Shown piece by piece: positions 18,160-31,397 of a DNA stretch of 64,000 bases (positions within the stretch are counted from its first letter, which is position 1; every line of letters starts with the position of its first letter). Source of the stretch: Bordetella genomosp. 7. GTDB taxonomy: Bacteria > Pseudomonadota > Gammaproteobacteria > Burkholderiales > Burkholderiaceae_B. The translations under genes were made by a program, and so were the position numbers. The stretch covers positions 62,001 to 126,000 of the forward strand of contig NZ_NEVK01000001.1 of assembly GCF_002261265.1 (NCBI RefSeq), given 5' to 3'. The notes beneath the pieces are model-generated. The model was given only the letters and a program-made list of their open reading frames with translations, searched no databases and had not been told where the DNA came from.

Positions 18160-19923
18160 CTATTTGGCAGTCAGCACACAATCCAGCGCGGCCGGCGGCG
18201 CCAGCCGCACCGTAAAGGCCCGCAGTTCGTCGCGGCGGAACACGTGCACGGTAACGCGGTCGCCCGGTCGATACTGGGCCAGCAACTGTTCCAGCCCGGC
18301 CGAATCATCCACCCGCAAGCCGTCGATGGCCACCAGGGTATCGCCGGCGGCCAGCCCGCCCTTATGTGCCGCTCCGCCTTCGAGCACCGTGGCCAGCACC
18401 AGGGAATCTGCCTGCTTGCGCGTGCGCACGTCCAGCGACGGGATGTTCAGGGATGCCTTCCATTGCAGCCCGATGCCATGTGGCGCCAGCAGTTCGGCCA
18501 ACGGCACGTCGGCCGTGCCGTAGGCGTATCGCGCCACAAAGCGGCGCACATCCACGCCGGTGGCCTCGCGCACCAGCGCGGGCAGTGCGTCTTCGGGTAC
18601 GCCCACCGGCTTGCCGCGATAAAAATCCCGGCCGTAGCGCCGCCACAGCAGCCGCATCACGTCGTCCAGCGACGCCGCCCCACCGCTTTCGCGGCGGATC
18701 GTCAGGTCCAGGCCCAGCGCCACCAGCGCACCCTTGGTGTAGTAGCTCACCAGCGCGTTGGGCGAGTTTTCGTCCTGCTTGTAGTAGCGCGTCCAGGCGT
18801 CGAACGAGCTTTCGGCCACCGATTGCTTGTGGCGCCCTGGCGTGCGCGCCACGCTGGTGATGGTCTTGGCCAGCAGGCGCAGATAGTCGGCCAGGCTTAC
18901 CGTGCCAGAGCGCAGCAGCATCAGGTCGTCGTAATACGACGTAAAGCCTTCAAATACCCAAAGCAGGCGCGTCAGGGCCGGCTGTTGCAACGAATAGGGC
19001 GCAAAGGCGGCGGGCTTGATGCGCTTGACGTTCCAGGTGTGGAAATATTCGTGGCTGAGCAGCCCCAGAAAGCCGCGGTAGCCATCGCCCTGGCCTTGCT
19101 GGCCTTGCACGGGAAGGTCTTTGCGCGAGGCCATCAGTGCCGTGCTGGCGCGATGTTCCAGGCCGCCGTAGCCGTCGCCCACCACCATGGTCATGAACAC
19201 ATAGCGGTCGCTGCTGTCCAGGAACGGCGCGCGCTTGCTGCGAGGTTCAAAAAGTGCGATCTGCGCTTCGCAGATGCGGCGGGCGTCGTCGGCGATGCGC
19301 GCCAGGTCCAGCCGCGGCGCCACGCCGGTGAACACCAGCTCGTGCTCCGCGCCATGCGCGGTAAAGCGCGCCACCTGTGGCGTGCCCATTTCCACGGGGT
19401 GATCGATCAGGGCGTCGTAATCGGGAGCCAGGTAGCGGCCAAAACCGTGGCGCCGTGCCGCGCCGGCGTAGCCGCGCGCTTCGGGCAGGCTGGTATAGAC
19501 CTTCCAGCCATCGATGCCCCGCGGGGGCTCCAGGTCGAGCAGGCAGGGCGCCGATTCGCGGCCTGCTACGCGCAGGAATACGCTCGTGCCGTTGAAAAAT
19601 CCGTGCGTTTCGTCCAGGTGCGCGCCGCGCACCGACAGGTCCCAGGCGTAGACCGTGTACTCGACCTGCAGCGGCCCTTCGCAAGGCGCGGCCTGCCAGG
19701 TATGGTTGTCGATCTTGGTTACGGCAACCGCGCGGCCGCCGGCACGGGCGTGCAGCGTTTCGATCTGCCGGGAAAAATCGCGGATCAGGTAGCTGCCGGG
19801 TATCCAGGCGGGCAATGCCAGGCGCTGGCCGGCGGAGTCCGGCTCGGGCACCGTCAAGGTGACGCGGTAGCGGTGGCCGGCGGGGTCGTAAGGCTCAAGG
19901 CGGTAAATTACGGGTTTGTCCAT
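18160..19923 (-). CDS. M61-family metallopeptidase (glycyl aminopeptidase-like) with PDZ domain
   Basis: A 587-residue protein with an N-terminal beta-rich M61 domain. The catalytic zinc motif HEYFH sits near residue 290 ([17 protein letters not shown]), followed by [11 protein letters not shown] containing the third-ligand Glu region, and a C-terminal PDZ-like domain ([17 protein letters not shown]). Members include the Sphingomonas glycyl aminopeptidase. No signal peptide is visible. It converges on the flavoprotein gene across repeat array 1. Confidence 0.88.
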   Translation of the reverse strand: MDKPVIYRLEPYDPAGHRYRVTLTVPEPDSAGQRLALPAWIPGSYLIRDFSRQIETLHARAGGRAVAVTKIDNHTWQAAPCEGPLQVEYTVYAWDLSVRGAHLDETHGFFNGTSVFLRVAGRESAPCLLDLEPPRGIDGWKVYTSLPEARGYAGAARRHGFGRYLAPDYDALIDHPVEMGTPQVARFTAHGAEHELVFTGVAPRLDLARIADDARRICEAQIALFEPRSKRAPFLDSSDRYVFMTMVVGDGYGGLEHRASTALMASRKDLPVQGQQGQGDGYRGFLGLLSHEYFHTWNVKRIKPAAFAPYSLQQPALTRLLWVFEGFTSYYDDLMLLRSGTVSLADYLRLLAKTITSVARTPGRHKQSVAESSFDAWTRYYKQDENSPNALVSYYTKGALVALGLDLTIRRESGGAASLDDVMRLLWRRYGRDFYRGKPVGVPEDALPALVREATGVDVRRFVARYAYGTADVPLAELLAPHGIGLQWKASLNIPSLDVRTRKQADSLVLATVLEGGAAHKGGLAAGDTLVAIDGLRVDDSAGLEQLLAQYRPGDRVTVHVFRRDELRAFTVRLAPPAALDCVLTAK

Positions 19924-19967
19924 TGCGGTATCTTACTTTCCCAAACACGATTTTCCAGGAGACTTCC

Positions 19968-20744
19968 ATGAGCGAATCATTTGTGCTGGTCGAAACCCGC
20001 GGCCGGGTCGGGCTGTTGACGCTTAACCGCCCCAAGGCGCTCAATGCGCTCAATGATCAGCTGATGGACGAGTTGGGCGCCGCGCTGCTGGCCTTCGACG
20101 CCGACGACGGTATCGGCGCGATCGTGATCACCGGCAGCGAAAAGGCCTTTGCGGCCGGTGCCGACATAGGCGCCATGAAAGACTGGTCGTACATGGACGT
20201 GTACGCCAGCGAATACATCTCGCGCAACTGGGAAACCATCAAACGCGTGCGCAAGCCGGTCATTGCCGCGGTGGCGGGCTATGCCCTGGGCGGCGGCTGC
20301 GAACTAGCCATGATGTGCGACATCATCATTGCCGCCGACTCGGCCCGCTTCGGCCAGCCGGAAATCAAGCTGGGCGTCATCCCTGGCGCGGGCGGCACGC
20401 AGCGCCTGCCGCGCGCGGTGGGTAAGGCCAAGGCCATGGACCTGGTGTTGACCGCCCGCCTGATGAAAGCCGAAGAGGCCGAGCGTGCCGGCCTGGTTTC
20501 GCGGGTCGTGCCTGCCGACAAGCTGCTCGACGAGGCCATTGACGCCGCCACCGTCATCGCATCGATGTCGCTGCCCTCGGTCATGATGGCCAAGGAATGC
20601 GTCAACCGCGCGTACGAATCGCCGCTGAACGAGGGCGTGCTGTTCGAGCGCCGGGTGTTCCATTCGCTGTTTTCCACGGCCGACCAGAAAGAGGGCATGG
20701 CGGCGTTCGTCGAAAAGCGTCCGCCCGCGTTCCAGCACAAGTAA
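19968..20744 (+). CDS. Enoyl-CoA hydratase (crotonase family)
   Basis: A 258-residue crotonase with the oxyanion-hole segments [14 protein letters not shown] and [18 protein letters not shown], and both catalytic glutamates (in GCELAMM and [16 protein letters not shown]), as in classical short-chain enoyl-CoA hydratases of beta-oxidation. An AGGAG site precedes the ATG at 19968; an in-frame upstream ATG at 19923 lacks one. It is divergent from the M61 peptidase. Confidence 0.92.
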   Translation: MSESFVLVETRGRVGLLTLNRPKALNALNDQLMDELGAALLAFDADDGIGAIVITGSEKAFAAGADIGAMKDWSYMDVYASEYISRNWETIKRVRKPVIAAVAGYALGGGCELAMMCDIIIAADSARFGQPEIKLGVIPGAGGTQRLPRAVGKAKAMDLVLTARLMKAEEAERAGLVSRVVPADKLLDEAIDAATVIASMSLPSVMMAKECVNRAYESPLNEGVLFERRVFHSLFSTADQKEGMAAFVEKRPPAFQHK

Positions 20745-20928
20745 ATCCGGCGGGCGCAGGGGGCGCCCGGGCAAGGGTACGCGCGGTCCACACCCGGTTT
20801 CGCGCTGTAACTTTTACGTCGCACACTGTTGCGGTGTCCGAGCCTATTCTGTAACGGCGTTATGTTGGAAGGTGGCCGCCTGGCAGCAGGCGGCCGGCTC
20901 ATTTGCCAATACGAACAAGGAGCCCCTC

Positions 20929-22509
20929 ATGCATTGTCGCCCGTCCATTCCCGCCCGCCGCTGGCGCACCGCCACTCTGGCGGGCGCCCTGGGAGCCTGC
21001 TTTGCCTGCGCTGCGCTCGCCCAGGAGCCTCGCCACACACTGCGGCTGGTTTCCGAAACGCCTGCCGTGGCCTCCAGCGCGCCCCTTTCTGCCCAGGAAC
21101 TGCGCGATACCGCAGTAGATGCGTATCTGTACGCCTATCCGCTGGTCTTGATGGAGGCCACGCGCCGCAGTTCGACCCAGGTGCAGCATGCGCTGGCCGG
21201 CAAGGCGCCCATGAACCAGTTCGGCCACCGGACGGTCTTCCCGGATCCGGGCAACACAGACGTCGCCTGGCCCAGCACCGACATGTTGTATTCCAGCCTG
21301 TGGTACGACGTATCCCGGCAGCCCCTGGTCATACGCGTGCCCGCCTCGGGCGGCCGCTATTACGCGTTGTCGCTGCTGGATATGTGGACCGACGAATTCG
21401 ATTCGCGCGGTACCCGCACCACGGGCAACGGCGAGCAAACGTTTGTGCTTGTGGGTCCGCATTGGCAAGGCATCGCGCCCGCAGGCATGGACGTCGTGCG
21501 CAGCCCCACCAACATGGGGTGGCTGATCGCGCGCATCCAGGCTGGGGGGCCGCATGAATATGCGGCCGTCAACCAGTTCCAGGCGGGGCTGACGGCCACT
21601 GCGTTGCCGGTGGCTCCGCCGGCGCCGGCCACGCCGCCGCGGCCCGGGGCGGCCAAGCCGGCAGTCTGGCCCCAGAGCCCGGCCAGCCCGGGGTATTCGC
21701 CAGTGGGGGCGGCGTCGGCTCTGCCGCCGCCCGCGCCTGTGCAACCGGCGTCCTCGGTCACCTGGGACACTCAGGGCACGCCGGGGCAGCAAGTCGCCGC
21801 CATGGACCCGGCCACATTCTTCACCGTGTTTTCCGAGCTCCTGCAGGCCAACCCGCCGCACGCGAACGACAACGCCATACTGTCGCGCCTGCGTCGCATC
21901 GGCCTGGCCGGCCCCCAGCCCTTCGTGTATTCGAACCTGGATCCGGTGGTGCAACAGGCGCTGGCGGACGCGCGTCCCGTGGCGGGCCGCCGCATCGCGG
22001 ACGCGGTTGCGCGCATGGGCACGCCCCTGAACGGCTGGAACACCGTGCTGCATGGCATCGGTTCATACGGCACCGACTATACGCGCCGGGCCGCGGTTGC
22101 CTACGCCGGGCTGGGCGCCACCACGCCGCATGACGCCCTGTATCCCATAACCACCGTGGACGAAGACGGTGAGCTGCTCGATAGCAACGAAGAGTACGTC
22201 CTGCACTTCGACAAGGGGCAGTTGCCGCCCGTCAATGCGTCGTGGTCGCTGACCTTGTATAACGCCCAACAAGGCCTGGCGCCCAACCGCAAGGGCCGCT
22301 ATGCGCTGCGCAGCACCGATCCCCTGCAATACAACGCCGACGGCTCGCTCGATATTTACATTCAGCGCGACGATCCGGGCCCCGGCAAGTCGCAGAACTG
22401 GCTGCCCGCCCCCGACCAGGGCAACTTCATGCTCAACATGCGCCTGTATTGGCCCCAGGACATCGCGCTCGACGGCCAGTGGGCTCCGCCGCCGGTCCGG
22501 GAAGACTAA
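20929..22509 (+). CDS. Exported DUF1254/DUF1214 domain protein
   Basis: A 526-residue protein of unknown function starting at an ATG with AAGGAG upstream. It has a signal peptide (basic start, hydrophobic LAGALGACFACAALA, cleavage near AQEP). DUF1254 follows (DAYLYAYPLVLMEATRR to WTDEFDSRGTRT), then a Pro/Ala-rich insert of about 60 residues (about 225-285), then DUF1214 (YGTDYTRRAAVAYAGLG to NMRLYWPQ). The insert is unusual for this family and probably a flexible linker. The protein should be periplasmic. A strong terminator follows. Confidence 0.85.
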   Translation: MHCRPSIPARRWRTATLAGALGACFACAALAQEPRHTLRLVSETPAVASSAPLSAQELRDTAVDAYLYAYPLVLMEATRRSSTQVQHALAGKAPMNQFGHRTVFPDPGNTDVAWPSTDMLYSSLWYDVSRQPLVIRVPASGGRYYALSLLDMWTDEFDSRGTRTTGNGEQTFVLVGPHWQGIAPAGMDVVRSPTNMGWLIARIQAGGPHEYAAVNQFQAGLTATALPVAPPAPATPPRPGAAKPAVWPQSPASPGYSPVGAASALPPPAPVQPASSVTWDTQGTPGQQVAAMDPATFFTVFSELLQANPPHANDNAILSRLRRIGLAGPQPFVYSNLDPVVQQALADARPVAGRRIADAVARMGTPLNGWNTVLHGIGSYGTDYTRRAAVAYAGLGATTPHDALYPITTVDEDGELLDSNEEYVLHFDKGQLPPVNASWSLTLYNAQQGLAPNRKGRYALRSTDPLQYNADGSLDIYIQRDDPGPGKSQNWLPAPDQGNFMLNMRLYWPQDIALDGQWAPPPVRED

Positions 22510-22555
22510 CCCTCGGCACACCCCGGCCGGGCGTCATCCGGCGCCCCGCTGCCGC

Positions 22556-22600
22556 AGCTGCCGGCCCGCACCAAATATTGGTGCGGGCCGGCAGCTTTAT
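22556..22600 (+). terminator. Intrinsic terminator before the atp operon
   Basis: A perfect 19-bp stem (AGCTGCCGGCCCGCACCAA and its complement) with a 3-nt loop is followed by TTTAT. It should end transcription of the upstream DUF1254 gene and insulate the atp promoter that begins immediately after. Confidence 0.85.
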
Positions 22601-22630
22601 TTGCTCGGTCAAATCGAATCACGCTATACT
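22601..22630 (+). promoter_or_regulatory. Predicted sigma70-type promoter of the atp operon
   Basis: TTGCTC (22601-22606), an 18-bp spacer and TATACT (22625-22630) resemble a sigma70 promoter. It sits between the upstream terminator and atpI with about 80 nt of leader. Confidence 0.55.
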
Positions 22631-22709
22631 CTACGGGTTTGACGCTTGCGGGATAAAAACACATGGCAAACCTGTCGCGCATGTGTGTTCGCAAGAGCGG
22701 GGAAGCCTG

Positions 22710-23138
22710 ATGCAAAGCCTGGTGCAACACAATCCGGTGCTTACCGAAGCCGATCGCGCGGCGCTCGATGCTCAGGCTTGCCGGGGGCTCTTGTGGGCAT
22801 TGGCGGCGCAGGGGGCCATGGGGCTCGCGGCGGCATTAATTGCAGGGATCATTGCGGGTAAGGCGGCCGGGTTGTCGGCGTTGGCGGGGGCGGGTGCGTA
22901 TTTCGTACCCAATGCGTTGTTTGCATTGCGTCTGCTCGTCAACGTGCTCAAGTCGGGTCGAGCCAATCCTGTTACTTTTTTCCTAGGCGAGGCGGCCAAG
23001 TTGCTCATGACGGCATTGCTGTTGTGGCTGCTGTCGCGTGTGGCGCAAAACTGGCTGGTATGGCCGGCTGTGCTGCTCGGGCTGGTCTTCACGCTCAAGG
23101 GCTATCTCCTGTTGTTAATGTTCCGCAAGTTGTCATAG
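22710..23138 (+). CDS. atpI: ATP synthase accessory protein AtpI
   Basis: This is a 142-residue, four-helix hydrophobic membrane protein at the head of the atp operon. AtpI assists c-ring assembly and is usually non-essential. Hydrophobic stretches include LLWALAAQGAMGLAAALIAG, AGAGAYFVPNALFALRLLV, LLMTALLLWLLS and WPAVLLGLVF. GGGGAAG precedes the ATG. Confidence 0.88.
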   Translation: MQSLVQHNPVLTEADRAALDAQACRGLLWALAAQGAMGLAAALIAGIIAGKAAGLSALAGAGAYFVPNALFALRLLVNVLKSGRANPVTFFLGEAAKLLMTALLLWLLSRVAQNWLVWPAVLLGLVFTLKGYLLLLMFRKLS

Positions 23139-23206
23139 CTGCTTAGAAATCATGCAAACGTCCGGCTCGCAAGGGTCGTTCATTCAGCAAACAGGGTAGG
23201 GTTCAA

Positions 23207-24088
23207 ATGGCTGCTGCCAGCGACGTATCGCCTCAGTCCGCGTATATTCAGCACCACCTGGTGCATCTGAACAATCTTGGCGAAAAGCAGTCCGTCATCG
23301 CCCAGTTCGACGTCATCAACTATGACTCGGTGTTCTGGTCCGCCCTGACGGGTCTGGCAGTCATCCTGGTTCTTTGGCTGGCCGCGCGCCGCGCCACGGC
23401 AGGGGTGCCCGGCCGCTTCCAGATGTTCGTCGAAATGATCGTCGACATGGTGGACGAACAGGCCAAGGGCATCGTCACCAATGCCAAGAGCCGCCTGTTC
23501 GTGGCCCCCCTGGCGCTTACCGTGTTCCTCTGGATCGTCCTGATGAACGCGCTCGACCTCATCCCCGTCGACCTGATGCCGTCCATCTGGCGCTGGACCG
23601 GCCTGGGCGACGAGCACGGCGATCCTTTGTACTACCATCGCATTCTGCCCACGGCCGACCTGAACGTGCCCATGGGCATGTCGCTGGGCGTGCTGCTGCT
23701 GATGTTCTACTACGGCATCAAGATCAAGCACCCGGGCGGTTTCGTCAAAGACCTGTTCGCCGCGCCGTTCCATGCCCATGGCATCGGAGCCGTGCTGCTG
23801 GCCCCGGCCAACCTGCTGCTGAACCTGATTGAATACGCCGCCAAGTCCGTTTCGCTGGGCATGCGGTTGTTCGGCAACATGTTTGCCGGCGAACTCGTGT
23901 TCATGCTGATCGCCTTGCTGGGCGGCGCCTGGACAGGGCTCAACGCAGCCAGCGTGGGCCTGGGTATCGGCCACATCCTGGCCGGTTCGGTGTGGGCCAT
24001 CTTCCACATCCTGATCGTGCTGTTGCAGGCCTTTATCTTCATGATGCTGACGCTGGTGTACATCGGCCAGGCTCACGAAGGGCACTAA
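23207..24088 (+). CDS. atpB: ATP synthase Fo subunit a
   Basis: This 293-residue integral membrane subunit provides the proton half-channels facing the c-ring. The essential arginine is in [14 protein letters not shown]; other conserved segments are [12 protein letters not shown] and the C-terminal [21 protein letters not shown]. Length and hydrophobicity are normal for betaproteobacteria. Confidence 0.97.
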   Translation: MAAASDVSPQSAYIQHHLVHLNNLGEKQSVIAQFDVINYDSVFWSALTGLAVILVLWLAARRATAGVPGRFQMFVEMIVDMVDEQAKGIVTNAKSRLFVAPLALTVFLWIVLMNALDLIPVDLMPSIWRWTGLGDEHGDPLYYHRILPTADLNVPMGMSLGVLLLMFYYGIKIKHPGGFVKDLFAAPFHAHGIGAVLLAPANLLLNLIEYAAKSVSLGMRLFGNMFAGELVFMLIALLGGAWTGLNAASVGLGIGHILAGSVWAIFHILIVLLQAFIFMMLTLVYIGQAHEGH

Positions 24089-24175
24089 CCCGATTCCTGG
24101 CGCGGGTTTCCGCCCGCGCCCAGGGGCGCAAGATTTTCTTGCATTCCAAGCAGTACCGTTTTCTTACATTTTTGA

Positions 24176-24445
<270 letters not shown>

Positions 24446-24465
24446 GTCCGACGGTTCATGGCAAC

Positions 24466-24487
24466 GCCCGCCGGCGCAACGGCGGGC
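24466..24487 (+). other. Hairpin in the atpE-atpF gap
   Basis: GCCCGCCG and CGGCGGGC pair around a 6-nt loop 20 nt after atpE, without a U-run. Within an operon it may stabilise the upstream atpE mRNA or limit read-through, consistent with the need for more c subunits than other subunits. This is inference from position and structure. Confidence 0.5.
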
Positions 24488-24593
24488 TTGACGCCGGCGG
24501 CAGCAGCTTCAGCTGCGTGCATGTCGGCCAAGTATCGAGTGCTCCGTGACGCCCTTCATGTGTCCGGAGCCGTAAGGTGTTAAAGGAACGACC

Positions 24594-25064
24594 GTGAATC
24601 TGAACGCGACGATCTTTTTCCAGATGCTCGTGTTCTTCGTTCTGGGCTGGTTCACGATGAAATTCGTGTGGCCGCCTCTGACGAAGGCGATGGACGAGCG
24701 CCGCCAAAAAATCGCCGACGGCCTGGCCGCCGCCGAGAAGGGCAAGGCCGATCTGGCCCAAGCCCAAGCGCGCGTCAGTCTGATCGAGGCTTCTGCCAAA
24801 TCCGAGACCCACGCCCGCATCGTCGAGGCCGAGAAGCAGGCCGCCTCGCTGATCGAGCAGGCTCGCCGCGAGGCTGAAGCCGAGCGCGCCCGCATCGTCG
24901 CCCAGGCGGCGCAAGATGCCGCGCAGGAAGTCCAGCGTGCCCGCGACCTGCTGCGCGACGACGTCGCCGCATTGGCTGTCAAGGGTGCTGAACAGATCCT
25001 CCAGCGCGAGGTTGATGCCCGCGCCCATGCCGAGCTGCTCAACCAGCTCAAGGCGCAGCTTTAA
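24594..25064 (+). CDS. atpF: ATP synthase Fo subunit b
   Basis: A 156-residue stator subunit with one N-terminal membrane segment ([19 protein letters not shown]) and a long charged coiled coil ([16 protein letters not shown] onward). Translation starts at GTG 24594, preceded by AAAGGA. The stop is 12 nt from the atpH start. Confidence 0.95.
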   Translation: MNLNATIFFQMLVFFVLGWFTMKFVWPPLTKAMDERRQKIADGLAAAEKGKADLAQAQARVSLIEASAKSETHARIVEAEKQAASLIEQARREAEAERARIVAQAAQDAAQEVQRARDLLRDDVAALAVKGAEQILQREVDARAHAELLNQLKAQL

Positions 25065-25076
25065 TCCGGGAACGCC

Positions 25077-25616
25077 ATGGCTGAACTTTCCACTGTCGCC
25101 AGGCCCTACGCCGAGGCACTTTTTGGTGCGGCACGCGACGACAAGGCCGGTTTGCAGGCCTGGGCCGAACTGGTCGGCGAGCTGGCCCATGTGGCTGCTC
25201 ACCCCGACGTGCGCGAAGCGATGTCCGATCCGCGCCTGGGCGATGCGCAGCGCATCGAACTCTTTACCAGCCTGGTCAAGGCTGAGTTGCCCCAGGGTGC
25301 GCGCAACTTCATCGAGCTTCTGGTGGCCAACGACCGCCTTTTGCTGCTGCCCAGCATTGCGCAGCAATTCGTCGCGCTCAAGAACCAACACGAAGGCACG
25401 GCGCAGGCGGAAATCACCAGTGCGTTCGAGCTCGGCGCCGATCAGGTCAAAGACCTGGTCAACGCCCTTGAAACCAAGTTCGGTCTGAAGCTCAGCCCGG
25501 TCGTCACGGTAGACAAGTCGCTGATCGGCGGCGTGCGCGTGGCGGTAGGCGACCAGGTACTCGATACTTCCGTAAAAGCCCAATTGGCCCGCTTGCGGGA
25601 TACGCTGGCTGCCTGA
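25077..25616 (+). CDS. atpH: ATP synthase F1 subunit delta
   Basis: A 179-residue peripheral-stalk protein joining subunit b to the alpha3beta3 head. It has the family N-terminus [15 protein letters not shown] and the C-terminal block [25 protein letters not shown] (split here for length: [15 protein letters not shown], then [10 protein letters not shown]). It is in its standard place between atpF and atpA. Confidence 0.96.
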   Translation: MAELSTVARPYAEALFGAARDDKAGLQAWAELVGELAHVAAHPDVREAMSDPRLGDAQRIELFTSLVKAELPQGARNFIELLVANDRLLLLPSIAQQFVALKNQHEGTAQAEITSAFELGADQVKDLVNALETKFGLKLSPVVTVDKSLIGGVRVAVGDQVLDTSVKAQLARLRDTLAA

Positions 25617-25653
25617 CGCGCAAGGCCAGATAAACAGGATTCCAGGAGTCAAT

Positions 25654-27195
<1,542 letters not shown>

Positions 27196-27293
27196 GGCAA
27201 TGTCCGGCGTAGTGGCGGGCCGCGTGCCCGCCCTACGGTAGGGCGGGGCGAGCCCCGGCCGCAACCGCCAAGCCGTTACAACAGGAAAGCGCA

Positions 27294-28199
27294 ATGCCCG
27301 GAATCAAGGAAATCCGAACCAAGATCAAGAGCGTGCAAAACACGCGCAAGATCACCAAGGCGATGGAGATGGTCGCTGCATCCAAAATGCGCAAGGCGCA
27401 GGACCGGATGCGCGCGGGTCGTCCGTACGCCACCAAAGTGCGCGAGATCGCTGCGCACCTGATGCAGGCCAACCCCGAGTACAGCCATCCGTACCTGATC
27501 GAACGCGATATCAAGGCGGTAGGCGTGGTGCTGGTCACCACCGACAAGGGTCTGTGCGGCGGCCTGAACACCAACATCAGCCGTGTGACGCTGGCCAAGC
27601 TCAAGGACTTCGAGCAACGCGGCATCCGCGTGCAGGCCACGGCGTTCGGCAACAAGGGCCTGGGCCTGCTGACTCGCATTGGCGCCAATCTGGTCTCGCA
27701 CGAGGTGCAGCTGGGCGACAAGCCCGACCTCGACCGCCTGCTGGGCGCCATCAAGGTGCAGCTCGACGCCTATCTCAGTGGCGAAATCGATGCGTTGTAC
27801 GTGGCGGCTACCCGCTTCGTCAACACCATGAAGCAAGAGCCGGTGTTCCTGCGTCTGCTGCCGCTCGAAAGCGGCTTGGACGATCCCTTCCAGTCGGGCG
27901 TTGAAAAACTGGCATCGACCGCTGAGGTCAAGTCGAACTACAGCTGGGACTACATCTACGAGCCCGATGCCAAGAGCGTGATCGACGACCTGCTGCAGCG
28001 TTACGTCGAAGGTCTGCTGTACCAGGCCGTGGCCGAGAACATGGCCTCGGAGCAGTCGGCCCGGATGGTCGCCATGAAGGCAGCGTCGGATAACGCCAAG
28101 AAGGTTATCGGCGACCTGCAGCTGGTCTATAACAAGACCCGCCAGGCGGCGATCACCAAGGAAATTTCGGAAATCGTAGGGGGCGCGGCCGCCGTCTAA
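27294..28199 (+). CDS. atpG: ATP synthase F1 subunit gamma
   Basis: The 301-residue rotor shaft begins with [20 protein letters not shown] and ends in the conserved helix [20 protein letters not shown], which contacts the catalytic sites. CAGGAAAG lies before the ATG. It follows atpA after a 98-nt spacer. Confidence 0.97.
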   Translation: MPGIKEIRTKIKSVQNTRKITKAMEMVAASKMRKAQDRMRAGRPYATKVREIAAHLMQANPEYSHPYLIERDIKAVGVVLVTTDKGLCGGLNTNISRVTLAKLKDFEQRGIRVQATAFGNKGLGLLTRIGANLVSHEVQLGDKPDLDRLLGAIKVQLDAYLSGEIDALYVAATRFVNTMKQEPVFLRLLPLESGLDDPFQSGVEKLASTAEVKSNYSWDYIYEPDAKSVIDDLLQRYVEGLLYQAVAENMASEQSARMVAMKAASDNAKKVIGDLQLVYNKTRQAAITKEISEIVGGAAAV

Positions 28200-29642
<1,443 letters not shown>

Positions 29643-29651
29643 GGAGCTCAC

Positions 29652-30077
29652 ATGGCTACCCTGCAAGTGGATGTGGTCAGCGCAGAAGAAGCGATCTTCG
29701 CCGGTGAGGCTAAGTTCGTGGCACTGCCTGGCGAGGCGGGTGAGCTGGGCATTCTGCCCGGGCACACCCCGCTGATCTCGCGCATACGCCCCGGTACAGT
29801 CAAGATCGTCCGTGCCGATGGAGGCGAGGAGAACATCTTCGTCGCCGGGGGCATCCTTGAAGTGCAGCCGGGCATGGTGACGGTGCTGGCCGATACGGCC
29901 ATCCGCGCCGCCGACCTCGACGAAGCCCGCGCCGTGGCGGCGCGCGAAAAGGCCGAAGAGGCCCTGCGCAACGCCAAGGACAAGGCGGATATCGCGGTGG
30001 TTGAGGCGGAACTCGCCATGCTGGCCGCGCAAGCCGTGGCTGCGCGCAAGCTGCGCCAGACCCGCAGCACGCACTGA
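29652..30077 (+). CDS. atpC: ATP synthase F1 subunit epsilon
   Basis: A 141-residue central-stalk subunit with an N-terminal beta sandwich ([33 protein letters not shown]) and a C-terminal two-helix inhibitory arm. It begins nine bases after atpD with AAGGAG upstream. It is the last gene of the operon and is followed by a terminator. Confidence 0.96.
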   Translation: MATLQVDVVSAEEAIFAGEAKFVALPGEAGELGILPGHTPLISRIRPGTVKIVRADGGEENIFVAGGILEVQPGMVTVLADTAIRAADLDEARAVAAREKAEEALRNAKDKADIAVVEAELAMLAAQAVAARKLRQTRSTH

Positions 30078-30120
30078 TATCAGTACCCCGTGCGCCGCGT
30101 GTCCCGCGCGGCGCACAAAC

Positions 30121-30147
30121 AAAAAGGGCGGCCTTGGCCGCCCTTTT
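30121..30147. terminator. Bidirectional intrinsic terminator of the atp operon
   Basis: AAAAAGGGCGGCC and GGCCGCCCTTTTT pair perfectly around a TT loop, giving a GC-rich stem with an A-tract on one side and a T-tract on the other. It lies 43 nt after atpC. A second GC hairpin (GTGCGCCGCG... CGCGGCGCAC) lies just upstream. Confidence 0.9.
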
Positions 30148-30354
30148 TGTTTTTGCATTTCCAAACGGGGCGCGTGCATATGCGTGTGGCGCGTCCGCTC
30201 GTCGCCGCGCTTTGCGCTAGTACCCAAAAAGCAGGAACTGGCAAGCGCTGGACGCTTGGATTACGTATAACCCGCAATATGACATGTGCGGATACCGCCT
30301 AGCTGGACTGACGCGTACGCTTGCGTTTATTGCGTACGTATCAAGGAGCTCGTC

Positions 30355-31125
30355 TTGCGGGAAACACTCGATTGCGCCGTACTGATGACGCCCGGCCATG
30401 AAGCCTGGGTGCGCGACTGGGTCGCCAGCCACCAGGGCCAGGGCCGCCTGCGCCTGTACGCGCAGGAACTGTCCGCGTTGGCGCCGGGTTTGCCAGATAC
30501 GCGCCTGCTGGCGCGCGCGCGCCTGGCGCTACGGCGCTACGACGGCTGCGTCATCCCGGTGGCGCCAACGTCCTTGTCGTGGGTGCGCACCATTCTTGCC
30601 AATGCTGGGGCCGAGCCGCGTACGCCGTTGGTTGCCATGGTGTTCGACATCACCGCGCCGGCCATACTCGATCTGCTCGCCCTGGGGGCGGCCGACTTCA
30701 TGCGCGCGCCGGCCTGCACCGATGAGCTTCGGGCACGCCTGTCGCGGCTATGCCGCGGGGGGCCATCCATGACACCCCAGATGGCGCCAGGGGGTGCGGC
30801 GGGCGCGCCTCCGTGCACGGTGCGTGAACCCGTGCCGGGCTACGGCGCACGGGCGAGCGCGCGCCGTACGGCAACGCGTGCCCGTCTTGAAGCGGCCTTG
30901 GCCGCGTTGCATGCGCAGGACGCCACGCTGGCTGAAGAACCTTTCCGGCAGGCCAAGTCCCGCGTGGTTGCCGGCTTCGAACGCGAATACTTGCGTCGCG
31001 CGTTGTCACGCCATGGCGGCAACGTGGCCCAGGCCGCGCGCGCGTCCAGCAAGCATCGCCGCGCGTTCTGGGCACTGATGCGCAAGCACCGCATCGACGC
31101 GTCGCCGTACCGCGAGCCCCGCTGA
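30355..31125 (+). CDS. Atypical regulator: receiver-like domain plus Fis-type HTH
   Basis: About 256 residues. The N-terminal 120 or so residues alternate beta and alpha segments like a receiver domain (VIPVAPTS, LVAMVFDITAP, LGAADFMRAPACTDELRARLSRL) but lack the acidic pocket and an obvious phospho-acceptor Asp. A Pro/Ala/Arg-rich linker follows. The C-terminus (REYLRRALSRHGGNVAQAAR, then HRRAFWALMRKHRID) is a clear Fis/NtrC-type helix-turn-helix. There is no AAA+ domain, so it cannot activate sigma54 directly. TTG at 30355, six bases after AAGGAG, is the best start; an ATG at 30286 has no such site. Its targets are unknown. Confidence 0.7.
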   Translation: MRETLDCAVLMTPGHEAWVRDWVASHQGQGRLRLYAQELSALAPGLPDTRLLARARLALRRYDGCVIPVAPTSLSWVRTILANAGAEPRTPLVAMVFDITAPAILDLLALGAADFMRAPACTDELRARLSRLCRGGPSMTPQMAPGGAAGAPPCTVREPVPGYGARASARRTATRARLEAALAALHAQDATLAEEPFRQAKSRVVAGFEREYLRRALSRHGGNVAQAARASSKHRRAFWALMRKHRIDASPYREPR

Positions 31126-31152
31126 CGCGGCAGGCGCTGGTTTCGATCCCTG

Positions 31153-31390
31153 GTGTCTGACGCCCTGGCGTGATTGGTGTCTGACACCCTTCGCGTGATT
31201 GGTATCTGACACCCTTCGGGAGTCCGACACCAGTAATTCCCGGCGAGAGTCAGACGTCGGCAATTTCCGGCGGGCGTCAGGCAATGGCAATGTCCCGTCG
31301 CTACCGAAGGCAGGCGCGCCGCAGATGGGCGCGTGTGTGATGGGCGTCTCGCGTGTAATTGGTGTCTGACTCCCGAAGGGTGTCAGACAC
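31153..31390. repeat. Degenerate palindrome array 2
   Basis: Three tandem left halves (31153, 31177, 31202; GTGTCTGAC or GTATCTGAC starts, 24-25 bp period) end in one nearly complete inverted copy (31202-31230). Decayed right-arm remnants follow to about 31285, and a perfect direct copy sits at 31362-31390, 7 nt from the katA stop. The array lies between the 3' ends of convergent genes. Confidence 0.85.
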
Positions 31391-31397
31391 CGCCAAG

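Noticed and set aside
17429-18215. Open frames through array 1 with CLTPEGCQTP-like peptide repeats
   Set aside because: The 59-bp period is not a multiple of three, so the frame changes in every unit; there are no ribosome-binding sites, and the same peptide motif appears wherever the palindrome occurs.
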